This document shows positions 1-8,562 of a DNA stretch of 8,940 nucleotides, one piece after another. The notes beneath the pieces were generated by a model. That model was not told the origin of the DNA and did no database searches. It saw only the letters and a list, made by a program, of their open reading frames with translations. This DNA is from Gordonia sp. (in: high G+C Gram-positive bacteria) (GTDB taxonomy: Bacteria > Actinomycetota > Actinomycetes > Mycobacteriales > Mycobacteriaceae): the NCBI GenBank assembly GCA_030152405.1, contig JASLJL010000052.1:1-8940 (forward strand), read 5' to 3'. The position numbers and the translations under genes are program-made. Every line of letters starts with the position of its first letter. The stretch's first letter is position 1.

Positions 1-285
1 CCCCGGCCGGGCACCCCGTTCGGCGATCTCGACGTGCTGCCCGCGTCTGAGGCGTTGACGGCGGTCGCCGCCTTCCGGCTCGCACTGCCGCGGACCATCC
101 TGCGCTTCGCAGGCGGCCGCGAGATCACGCTGGGCGACCTCGGCGCCCAGCAGGGGATGCTCGGCGGCATCAACGCGGTCATCGTCGGCAATTACCTGAC
201 CACGCTCGGGCGCCCCGCGGAGAGCGATCTCGACCTGCTGGCTGATCTGTCGATGCCGATCAAGGCGCTCAATGACACCATCTGA
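1..285 (+). CDS. bioB: Biotin synthase BioB, C-terminal part
   Basis: The reading frame is open from the first base, so the gene starts upstream of the window; 94 C-terminal residues and the TGA stop are visible. BioB is a cytosolic radical-SAM enzyme that inserts sulfur into dethiobiotin to form biotin. The tail carries the family signatures [14 protein letters not shown] and [16 protein letters not shown] and is nearly the same as the mycobacterial BioB C-terminus as I recall it. The radical-SAM CxxxCxxC motif lies in the missing N-terminal part. About a quarter of the usual ~350 residues is present. The next gene, 81 bases on, encodes a known BioB auxiliary protein, which supports the call. 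The identification is firm; the start cannot be seen. Confidence 0.96.
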   Translation, partial: PRPGTPFGDLDVLPASEALTAVAAFRLALPRTILRFAGGREITLGDLGAQQGMLGGINAVIVGNYLTTLGRPAESDLDLLADLSMPIKALNDTI

Positions 286-296
286 CGCGGCGGCGG

Positions 297-311
297 CGAC
301 GTGTAGCGTCG
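297..311 (+). other. Short inverted repeat in the bioB-bsaP gap
   Basis: CGACG, a five-base loop and CGTCG form a perfect 5-bp stem 11 bases after the bioB stop. No T-run follows and the stem is short, so it is not a convincing intrinsic terminator. It could be a minor processing or stability element or chance in GC-rich DNA. The rest of the 81-base gap holds only the bsaP ribosome binding site. Confidence 0.25.
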
Positions 312-366
312 TGGCACCGGGGTATGCCTCGCCCGCTGCCCACGCGTCGACAGGAGAGACCGCCAG

Positions 367-597
367 ATGATCGCGACACCGCTCACCGAGCCGCTCAAGT
401 TCGGCGTCTTCACCGGCGTCGAGCTCGAACTCCAAGCAGACGACTCGGTGCCCGCGGCGGCCCGCATGGGCCTGGAGCCGCCCCGCTACTGCGGGCAGTG
501 CGGTCGGCGCATGGTCGTCCAGGTGCGGCCTGACGGCTGGGACGCTCGCTGCTCACGACACGGCGCCGTCGACTCCGTGGAGCTCGGTCGACGATGA
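367..597 (+). CDS. bsaP: Biotin synthase auxiliary protein BsaP
   Basis: This 76-residue protein matches the mycobacterial Rv1590 family, described as an auxiliary protein that BioB of this bacterial group needs to convert dethiobiotin to biotin. The conserved core is [18 protein letters not shown] followed by ARCSRHG. Cys42, Cys45, Cys62 and His65 form a CxxC...CxxH set suited to holding an iron-sulfur cluster or a metal; which one cannot be read from the sequence. The first 35 residues look variable. The ATG at 367 has AGGAGAG at 352-358, spaced 8 bases, which settles the start. It follows bioB on the same strand and its stop overlaps the next start (ATGA). Transcription with bioB is likely because no terminator separates them. 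The family call is strong; the biochemical role is taken from the mycobacterial protein. Confidence 0.9.
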   Translation: MIATPLTEPLKFGVFTGVELELQADDSVPAAARMGLEPPRYCGQCGRRMVVQVRPDGWDARCSRHGAVDSVELGRR

Positions 598-1139
598 GCG
601 TCGCCGCGCCCGCACGATCGAATCCCGGGAGCTACCGCCTCCCGATTCTGTTCGCCGTCGTCGTCCTCGCACTGTCGGTCCTGGTCGGCTGGCTGTGGTC
701 GTGGCTGGCCCCGCACGTGCCGATCACGGTGCTCGAAGGCGGCGATGCGCGTTTCGACGAGGGCGCGTCGGCGAACCTCTTCGGCGGCGTCGCGGTGTTC
801 GCACTGCTGGCGTTCGCGCTCGGAGTCGTGCTGGCGCTCGCCGCATGGTTCGGCTTGACGCACATGCGGGGTGTGCCCGGGCTGCTGCTGACCACGGCGA
901 TGGCGATCGTCTCGTCCGGCCTCGCGTTGGACATCGGGACGCGGATCGCGACGAGCACTCGTCCGACGCTCGACCGCTCGACACCGGGCGGCTACGAGCT
1001 CGTGGTGAAGCTCTGGTTCAGCAATTCGTCCGCGCCGTGGATTCTGCTCGTCTGCGCGCCGACGACAGCCGTGATCGTCTACCTGGTGTGCGTGCTGGTG
1101 GCGAAGAATCCGACGCTCCGGCCCGACGACGGGTCATAG
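594..1139 (+). CDS. DUF2567-type four-helix membrane protein
   Basis: This 181-residue protein has four likely membrane segments at about residues 16-38, 61-86, 94-114 and 147-170. A polar stretch at 39-60 (with [10 protein letters not shown]) and another at 115-146 lie between helices 1-2 and 3-4. I see no cleavable signal peptide or catalytic motif. Position and topology match the Rv1591/DUF2567 membrane protein that follows the bsaP homologue in M. tuberculosis. Its function is unknown. The ATG overlaps the bsaP stop by 4 bp (ATGA), so translation is probably coupled to bsaP; this ties it to the bioB group by context only. The 3' end overlaps the convergent nrtR gene by 6 bp. The family name is from memory and less certain than the topology. 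Confidence 0.82.
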   Translation: MSVAAPARSNPGSYRLPILFAVVVLALSVLVGWLWSWLAPHVPITVLEGGDARFDEGASANLFGGVAVFALLAFALGVVLALAAWFGLTHMRGVPGLLLTTAMAIVSSGLALDIGTRIATSTRPTLDRSTPGGYELVVKLWFSNSSAPWILLVCAPTTAVIVYLVCVLVAKNPTLRPDDGS

Positions 1140-1820
1140 CGGCGGCCGCAGGGTGGCGAACTCGTCGGTCACCCGCAGTCGGGTGTCGGCGAAGGCGTAC
1201 AGGCTTGGGGGCCGACCGCCGGTGCGGCCGGTCCGGCCGACGGTGCCGGTCGCCACGACCACTCCGCGGCGCGACAGGATCCTCAGCAGGTTGGTGGCGT
1301 CGACGGGATAGCCCAGGGCAGCGCCGTAGATCTCGGAAAGCTCTGACATCGAGAACGTCCCCGGCGCCAGCGCGAACGCGATGTTCGTGTACGACAGCTT
1401 GCCGGCCAGCCGTCGTCGCGCGAGGTCGACCACGTCGCCGTGATCGGAGTCGAGCTCGGGCAGCGCATCCACGTCGAACCACGCCGCGGCCGCGGTCGCC
1501 GGGTCGGCCGGTATGTCCCGGGGAACGAGCCCGAGGAACGTCGACGCGACGGTCCGTCGCGTCGGGACCCGGTCCGGGTCGGAGAACACCGACAACTGCT
1601 CGAGGTGAGCGACCCTCATCAGGTCGGCCTGCTCGCCGAGGTGGCGTTGAGCCGACGTGGGGAGCGTGTCGCGGTCGCCGACCGGCCCTCCCGGCAGGCG
1701 CCACACGTCGCTGACCGTCGACGGACGAGTCAGGAGAACGTGCAGTGTGTGCCCCTGGTCTCCGCATTCGCGGACCTGGAACACTGCGGTGAGGACTTCC
1801 ACGTCCACGGAGCTCGCCAT
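1134..1820 (-). CDS. nrtR: NrtR-type Nudix-related transcriptional regulator
   Basis: This 228-residue protein has an N-terminal Nudix fold (about 8-125) and a C-terminal winged helix (about 135-212). The segment [14 protein letters not shown] starts the Nudix box at Gly45, but the box is degraded: the first Glu is Asp51, Arg59 is kept, the next Glu is His60, Glu63 is kept, then Gln64, and Asp66 replaces Gly. Loss of metal-binding acids fits a ligand sensor, not a hydrolase. The segments [13 protein letters not shown] and [10 protein letters not shown], and GRPPSLYAF near the end of the winged helix, are typical of NrtR. The family represses NAD synthesis or salvage genes and commonly responds to ADP-ribose or related nucleotides. 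Here it is divergent from nadA, the arrangement known for C. glutamicum NdnR and the nad operon. The start is ATG 1820. The gene ends inside the DUF2567 stop region. Confidence 0.9.
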   Translation of the reverse strand: MASSVDVEVLTAVFQVRECGDQGHTLHVLLTRPSTVSDVWRLPGGPVGDRDTLPTSAQRHLGEQADLMRVAHLEQLSVFSDPDRVPTRRTVASTFLGLVPRDIPADPATAAAAWFDVDALPELDSDHGDVVDLARRRLAGKLSYTNIAFALAPGTFSMSELSEIYGAALGYPVDATNLLRILSRRGVVVATGTVGRTGRTGGRPPSLYAFADTRLRVTDEFATLRPPL

Positions 1821-1832
1821 GCCACGACTCTA
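1821..1832 (-). promoter_or_regulatory. Possible leaderless promoter of nrtR
   Basis: On the minus strand a TAGAGT hexamer (1832 to 1827, TANNNT type) is followed by six bases and then the nrtR ATG. Transcription would start on the A of the ATG. No Shine-Dalgarno is visible upstream, which agrees with a leaderless mRNA of the kind common in mycobacteria and relatives. There is no clear -35. This is inference from spacing. Confidence 0.45.
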
Positions 1833-1852
1833 ATCTGACGGGGCGACGGTGC

Positions 1853-1930
1853 CGGAAACCTTGCGCTGAGCCGCCCGGGGTGACGGGTGTTACGATGACG
1901 CCAGGGTTATCGATCATCAGTCGGAAACCT
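1853..1930. repeat. 9-bp direct repeat flanking the nadA promoter
   Basis: CGGAAACCT occurs at 1853-1861 and again at 1922-1930, 69 bp apart, on either side of the predicted nadA -10 region. Because nrtR is divergent from nadA, the two copies could be binding sites for NrtR or another regulator acting across the promoter. A chance 9-base match in such a short stretch is possible but not very likely. I do not recognise the motif as a published operator. Confidence 0.4.
1888..1896 (+). promoter_or_regulatory. Candidate extended -10 promoter of nadA
   Basis: TGT followed by TACGAT at 1891-1896 gives an extended -10 element (TGN plus TANNAT). No good -35 lies at normal distance; TTGCGC at 1861-1866 is 24 bp away, too far. 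Transcription would begin near 1903, leaving a leader of about 80 bases before the nadA ATG at 1985. This placement argues against an in-frame GTG at 1880 as the nadA start, since it would lie upstream of the transcript. Confidence 0.5.
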
Positions 1931-1932
1931 GG
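1901..1932 (+). promoter_or_regulatory. Inverted repeat at the predicted nadA transcription start
   Basis: CCAGGGTT (1901-1908) and AAACCTGG (1925-1932) pair at seven of eight positions around a 16-base centre, and CGA/TCG at 1911-1913 and 1921-1923 can pair inside. It lies over the predicted start point, so an operator is at least as likely as an RNA hairpin, because the first bases might not be transcribed. The right arm overlaps one copy of the 9-bp direct repeat. Candidate NrtR site; unproven. Confidence 0.4.
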
Positions 1933-1957
1933 TCCGATGGCTCAGCCCGTCATCGGA
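1933..1957 (+). promoter_or_regulatory. Leader hairpin upstream of nadA
   Basis: TCCGATGGC (1933-1941) pairs with GTCATCGGA (1949-1957) as nine pairs including one G-U, with a 7-base loop. It directly abuts the preceding inverted repeat. No T-run follows, so it is not an intrinsic terminator. An alternative stem can form between TCGGA at 1921-1925 and TCCGA at 1933-1937, which would exclude this one. It may be a leader RNA structure or an operator. The nadA ribosome binding site GGAG (1970-1973) lies outside it. Confidence 0.4.
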
Positions 1958-1984
1958 GACGCTGCGAATGGAGTGTTCCTCGCC

Positions 1985-3040
1985 ATGACCACAGACACCG
2001 TGATCACCCGCACCGAGACCGATCTCGGCATGCCCGATCCGCGACACGGGATCCCCGCCGCTTATGGCGGAGTCGAGCCCGACGAGGCGTGGGCCGCCGA
2101 GGTCAAGCGTCTCGCCAAGGCGCGCAACGCGACGATCCTGGCGCACAACTACCAGCTGCCCGCCATCCAGGACATCGCCGATCACGTCGGGGACTCGTTG
2201 GCGCTGTCCAGGATCGCCGCCGAGGTCGACGCCGACGAGATCATTTTCTGCGGCGTCCACTTCATGGCCGAGACCGCGAAGATCCTCAGCCCCGACAAGA
2301 GGGTCCTGATCCCGGACGAGCGAGCCGGATGCTCGCTCGCCGACTCGATCACCGCCGACGACCTGCGCGCGTGGAAGGCCGACTACCCGGACGCTCTCGT
2401 CGTCTCGTACGTCAACACGACCGCCGAGGTCAAAGGCCTGACCGACATCTGCTGCACCTCGTCCAACGCGGTTGACGTCGTCGCGTCCATCGATCCCGAT
2501 CGCGAAGTGCTGTTTCTTCCGGACCAGTTCCTCGGTGCTCACGTGAAGCGTGAGACTGGTCGCGACAACATCCACATCTGGGCGGGCGAGTGCCATGTCC
2601 ACGCGGGCATCAACGGCGACGAACTCACCGACCAGGTCGATTCGCACCCCGACGCGGAGCTGTTCATCCACCCCGAATGCGGCTGCGCCACCTCGGCGCT
2701 CTACCTGGCGGGCGAAGGCGCGGTCCCCGAGGACCGCGTCCACATCCTCTCGACCGGTGGGATGATCGACGCCGCGAAAGCCGTCCACTCCAAGCAGGTG
2801 CTCGTCGCGACCGAAGTCGGGATGCTGCACCAGCTGCGCAAGGCCGCACCGGAGGTCGACTTCCAGGCCGTCAATTCGCGCGCGGCGTGCCCGTACATGA
2901 AGATGATCACCCCGGCGGCGCTGCTGCGCTGCCTGCGCGAGGGCCTCGACGAGGTGCACGTGGCTCCCGACGTCGCCGAACGCGCCCGCGCCTCGGTGCA
3001 GCGGATGATCGAGATCGGCAACCCCGGCGGTGGTGAATGA
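1985..3040 (+). CDS. nadA: Quinolinate synthase NadA
   Basis: NadA condenses iminoaspartate with dihydroxyacetone phosphate to quinolinate, using a [4Fe-4S] cluster, in cytosolic de novo NAD synthesis. From ATG 1985 the protein has 351 residues, close to mycobacterial NadA. Cluster cysteines are Cys116 (RAGCSLADS), Cys203 ([10 protein letters not shown]) and Cys302 ([10 protein letters not shown]). Other family motifs are [54 protein letters not shown] and LSTGGM. ATG 1985 is preferred over an in-frame GTG at 1880 because the protein then aligns with mycobacterial NadA, GGAG lies at 1970-1973, and a promoter is predicted at 1888-1896. Control by the divergent nrtR product is likely. The stop overlaps the nadC ATG (ATGA). 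NadB, which supplies iminoaspartate in mycobacteria, is not encoded here. Confidence 0.97.
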   Translation: MTTDTVITRTETDLGMPDPRHGIPAAYGGVEPDEAWAAEVKRLAKARNATILAHNYQLPAIQDIADHVGDSLALSRIAAEVDADEIIFCGVHFMAETAKILSPDKRVLIPDERAGCSLADSITADDLRAWKADYPDALVVSYVNTTAEVKGLTDICCTSSNAVDVVASIDPDREVLFLPDQFLGAHVKRETGRDNIHIWAGECHVHAGINGDELTDQVDSHPDAELFIHPECGCATSALYLAGEGAVPEDRVHILSTGGMIDAAKAVHSKQVLVATEVGMLHQLRKAAPEVDFQAVNSRAACPYMKMITPAALLRCLREGLDEVHVAPDVAERARASVQRMIEIGNPGGGE

Positions 3041-3951
3041 CGGCCGGCGACAGCCGAGCGGCGGGCGCGTTCATCGGGGACGCCGACGTCAGCGGTGATC
3101 TCCGGCTGGACATCGACGACGACGTCCTGGCGCTGATCCGCACGGCACTCATCGAGGACCTCCGCTACGGCCCGGACATCACGTCGCTCGCGACGGTGCC
3201 GGCCGAGGCGGTCGCCGAAGCGAAGATCGTCTCGCGCCAGTCCGGGGTCGTCGCGGGCCTGCCCGTCGTCCGCGCCGTGTTCGACGAGGTGATCGGCGCC
3301 GACCGCTACGTGGTCACCGAGCAGATCGACGATGGGGATCGCGTCGAGCCGGGCACGGTGGCGCTCGCGGTCACCGCGCCCACCGGCGCTCTGCTCACGG
3401 CCGAGCGGACCGCGCTGAATCTGCTCTGTCACCTGTCGGGCATCGCGACCGCCACGGCCGCGTGGGTCGACGCCGTCGACGGGACCGGCGCGAAGATCCG
3501 CGACTCCCGAAAGACGCTTCCGGGCATGCGGTCGCTGCAGAAGTACGCGGTCCGCGCAGGCGGCGGCGTCAACCACCGGATGGGTCTCGGCGACGCCGCG
3601 CTCATCAAGGACAACCACGTCGTCGCAGCAGGCGGGGTCGCCGAGGCGTTGACCGCGGTCCGCGCCGCAGCCCCCGACCTGCCGGTCGAGGTGGAGGTCG
3701 ACTCGCTCGATCAACTCGACGAGGTCCTCGCCCTCTCGCCGCAGCTGGTGCTGCTCGACAACTTCGAGCCGTGGGCGACCCAGATGGCCGTGCAACGACG
3801 GGACAAGCGCGCTCCCGACTGCAAGCTCGAATCGTCCGGCGGACTGTCGCTGGACGTCGCGCGCGACTACGCGAAGACCGGAGTCGACTATCTCGCAGTC
3901 GGCGCCCTCACCCATTCCGTGACCGTCCTGGACTTCGGCCTGGACATGTGA
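3037..3951 (+). CDS. nadC: Nicotinate-nucleotide pyrophosphorylase NadC (quinolinate phosphoribosyltransferase)
   Basis: NadC converts quinolinate and PRPP to nicotinate mononucleotide, CO2 and pyrophosphate. The 304-residue product holds the family active-site set: Arg124 (TAERTALN), Arg158-Lys159 (SRKTLPGMR), His180-Arg181 ([12 protein letters not shown]), Lys191 (ALIKDNH), Glu220 and Asp222 (VEVEVDS), Asp241 (LLDNF), then LESSGGL and [11 protein letters not shown]. These positions are offset by about 19 from the M. tuberculosis enzyme, so the N-terminus is longer by that amount; residues 1-25 are polar and not conserved. ATG 3037 gives the ATGA overlap with nadA; later starts cannot be excluded. 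In mycobacteria nadB sits between nadA and nadC, and here it does not. No nadS-like gene follows, unlike C. glutamicum. Confidence 0.96.
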   Translation: MTAGDSRAAGAFIGDADVSGDLRLDIDDDVLALIRTALIEDLRYGPDITSLATVPAEAVAEAKIVSRQSGVVAGLPVVRAVFDEVIGADRYVVTEQIDDGDRVEPGTVALAVTAPTGALLTAERTALNLLCHLSGIATATAAWVDAVDGTGAKIRDSRKTLPGMRSLQKYAVRAGGGVNHRMGLGDAALIKDNHVVAAGGVAEALTAVRAAAPDLPVEVEVDSLDQLDEVLALSPQLVLLDNFEPWATQMAVQRRDKRAPDCKLESSGGLSLDVARDYAKTGVDYLAVGALTHSVTVLDFGLDM

Positions 3952-3973
3952 CAGGTCCGGCCTGCGCGCCGCT

Positions 3974-4009
3974 TTGCGCCGATCGGATGCTCCTCGGCAT
4001 CATGGAGCG
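3974..4009 (+). promoter_or_regulatory. Possible promoter and small hairpin before the GNAT gene
   Basis: TTGCGC (3974-3979) and CATCAT (3998-4003) with an 18-bp spacer could be a weak -35/-10 pair placing the transcription start at the GTG at 4010, a leaderless arrangement. In the same stretch GATGC (3986-3990) and GCATC (3997-4001) form a 5-bp hairpin. GGAG at 4004-4007 is only 2 bases from the GTG, too close for a normal ribosome binding site. Weak evidence; read-through from nadC is equally possible, as no terminator is visible. Confidence 0.25.
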
Positions 4010-4456
4010 GTGAACTCGACCGTGCACGCCGCAGCTCTGGCCGACATCGATCCGGTGACTCTCTATCGGTTGATGCAGTTGCGAGTGGACGTCTTCGTGG
4101 TCGAACAGGAATGCGCCTATCCGGAGCTCGACGGCCGTGATCTCGAATCGACGGCCATCCAGTACTGGTGCACCGACCTCGACGGCGCGCCGATCGCGAC
4201 GGCACGGCTGCTGACCGACGAACTTCCGGACGGAACGACGCAGAAGCGCATCGGTCGGGTGTGCACCCGTCACGAGCTTCGCGGAAACGGACTGGTAAAG
4301 ACGCTCATCGACCGGATCGTCTCCGATATCGGCGACAGTCCGAGCGTCCTCGACGCGCAGGCCCACCTGGAACAGATGTACGGCCGCTGGGGGTACGTCG
4401 CCGACGGACCGCAGTTCATCGAGGACGGGATCCCGCACGTCCCCATGCGTCGCTGA
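4010..4456 (+). CDS. ElaA-family GNAT N-acetyltransferase
   Basis: From GTG 4010 the protein has 148 residues. The ElaA hallmark LRVDVFVVEQECAYPELDGR is at about 24-43. The acetyl-CoA loop follows at about 83-98 in GRVCTRHELRGNGLV, a form of the GNAT R/Q-x-x-G-x-G/A motif. The end has LDAQAHLEQMYGRWGY and DGIPHVPM, also typical. ElaA proteins are predicted acyl-CoA-dependent acetyltransferases whose substrate is not settled. GTG 4010 gives the same spacing to the LRVDVF motif as the mycobacterial ElaA homologue. A TTG at 3974 would add 12 unconserved residues, and a GTG at 4022 would remove 4. It lies 58 bases after nadC and 114 before hisD, and I see no reason to assign it to either pathway. 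Confidence 0.87.
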   Translation: MNSTVHAAALADIDPVTLYRLMQLRVDVFVVEQECAYPELDGRDLESTAIQYWCTDLDGAPIATARLLTDELPDGTTQKRIGRVCTRHELRGNGLVKTLIDRIVSDIGDSPSVLDAQAHLEQMYGRWGYVADGPQFIEDGIPHVPMRR

Positions 4457-4504
4457 CATCCGTGCTCCTCGCGCGGACCACGTCACACACCGCAGAGGCG
4501 ATAG

Positions 4505-4532
4505 ATAACAGTTTGCGGTGACCGCATATCCT
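4505..4532 (+). promoter_or_regulatory. Candidate his operon promoter with a 13-bp palindrome in its spacer
   Basis: ATAACA (4505-4510) and TATCCT (4527-4532), 16 bp apart, each match four of six consensus bases and would start transcription near 4539. Exactly inside the spacer is the perfect odd-length palindrome TGCGGTGACCGCA (4514-4526). A protein bound there would meet RNA polymerase directly, so an operator is plausible. The leader would be only about 30 bases, leaving no room for a T-box. No run of His codons suggesting a leader peptide is present. Confidence 0.45.
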
Positions 4533-4570
4533 GGTGGAGCCGAAATCCCTCGTTCGAAAGTGGAGAAACC

Positions 4571-7639
<3,069 letters not shown>

Positions 7640-7643
<4 letters not shown>

Positions 7644-8281
7644 GCGGGGCCAAGAACATCGCCGTCCTCGACTACGGCTCAGGCAATCTTCGGTCGGCGC
7701 AGCGTGCGCTCGAACGCGCGGGCGCCGATGTCGAGATCACCTCCGACTTCGACACCGCACTCAACGCCGACGGCCTGCTGGTCCCCGGCGTCGGCGCCTT
7801 CGCCGCCTGCATGGAGGGACTGCTGGCCGTTCAAGGGGACCGGATCATCGGCAGGCGTCTGGCCGGCGGCCGGCCGGTCCTCGGCATCTGCGTGGGCATG
7901 CAGATCCTGTTCTCCCACGGTGTGGAGTTCGGCGTCGACACTCCCGGATGTGACGAATGGCCCGGCGCGGTCACGCGACTGAGGGCTGACGTGCTCCCGC
8001 ACATGGGGTGGAACACGGTGCAGACACCCGACGACTCGACGCTCTTCGCCGGGATCGACGACGACGCCCGGTTCTACTTCGTTCACTCGTACGGGGTACA
8101 GGAGTGGGAGATGGACTCCGACGGATCCTCGATCGCGCCGCCGCGCCTGACGTGGGCCGATCACGGGGGACGTTTCCTCGCGGCCGTGGAGAACGGGCCG
8201 CTGTCGGCGACCCAGTTCCACCCGGAGAAGTCCGGCGACGCGGGCGCCCACCTGTTGACGAACTGGATCGAGAGCGTCTGA
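7640..8281 (+). CDS. hisH: Imidazole glycerol phosphate synthase glutaminase subunit HisH
   Basis: HisH is the class I glutamine amidotransferase that hydrolyses glutamine and passes ammonia to HisF, forming imidazole glycerol phosphate and AICAR. From GTG 7640 the protein has 213 residues. The nucleophile is Cys84 in GICVGMQIL and the rest of the triad is His194 and Glu196 in [36 protein letters not shown] and YFVHSYGV are also family features. The frame stays open upstream inside hisB, but only the GTG that overlaps the hisB stop (GTGA) gives the normal N-terminus. The stop shares one base with the next ATG. The partner hisF would be expected downstream, beyond the window. Confidence 0.97.
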
Positions 8282-8544
8282 TGGCGGCCAAGAAGAGGTC
8301 CGCGGCCGACGACTACTCGTACGGCAAGTCAGTGGCCTTCGCATTGGGCGCGGGCGTGGGCGTGCTGATGATCGCCGTCGTGGTGATCCTGCTCGTCGCG
8401 CAGAAGTCGGCCGTCGCAGCGCTGATCATCGCGGTGATCGCCGTCATCGTGATGCTCGCGGTGATCGCGATCGTGTCCAAGCGGATGCTGGCCGGAGTCC
8501 AGCGGGAGATCGACGAACGCCGCGCCGCGGCTGACGAGAAATAG
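8281..8544 (+). CDS. Small two-helix membrane protein between hisH and priA
   Basis: This 87-residue protein has two strongly hydrophobic segments, about 17-40 and 43-65, joined by a tight polar turn (QKS). A basic/acidic N-terminus ([16 protein letters not shown]) precedes them and a charged, probably helical tail (SKRMLAGVQREIDERRAAADEK) follows. That predicts a helical hairpin with both ends on the same side. I recognise no family or catalytic residues. The frame is open further upstream within hisH, but ATG 8281 shares its A with the hisH stop (TGATG), the natural coupled start. It lies inside the his operon, 18 bases before priA. In M. tuberculosis hisH is followed directly by hisA, so this gene is an extra relative to that genome. 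Function unknown. Confidence 0.8.
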   Translation: MAAKKRSAADDYSYGKSVAFALGAGVGVLMIAVVVILLVAQKSAVAALIIAVIAVIVMLAVIAIVSKRMLAGVQREIDERRAAADEK

Positions 8545-8562
8545 AGCGGGAGAGACACCACA

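Noticed and set aside
695..1714. Plus-strand 339-codon frame across the DUF2567 gene and nrtR
   Set aside because: Arg-rich out-of-frame translation crossing two real genes on opposite strands.
1880..1984. In-frame GTG at 1880 adding 35 residues to NadA
   Set aside because: The added residues do not fit the NadA N-terminus, they overlap the predicted promoter and inverted repeats, and ATG 1985 has GGAG upstream and gives the normal length.
3037..3111. Remnant of nadB at the nadA-nadC junction
   Set aside because: The stretch has no FAD-binding or other NadB motif and is an uninterrupted part of the nadC frame.
2701..3951. Long minus-strand open frames opposite nadA and nadC
   Set aside because: Same kind of GC-driven shadow; composition is low-complexity and no family motif is present.
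3952..4009. Intrinsic terminator after nadC
   Set aside because: Only short stems (CAGG/CCTG at 3952-3964 and GATGC/GCATC at 3986-4001) are present, with no T-run.
4533..4570. His leader peptide or T-box ahead of hisD
   Set aside because: There is no run of His codons, no terminator/antiterminator pair, and the leader from the predicted start is only about 30 bases.
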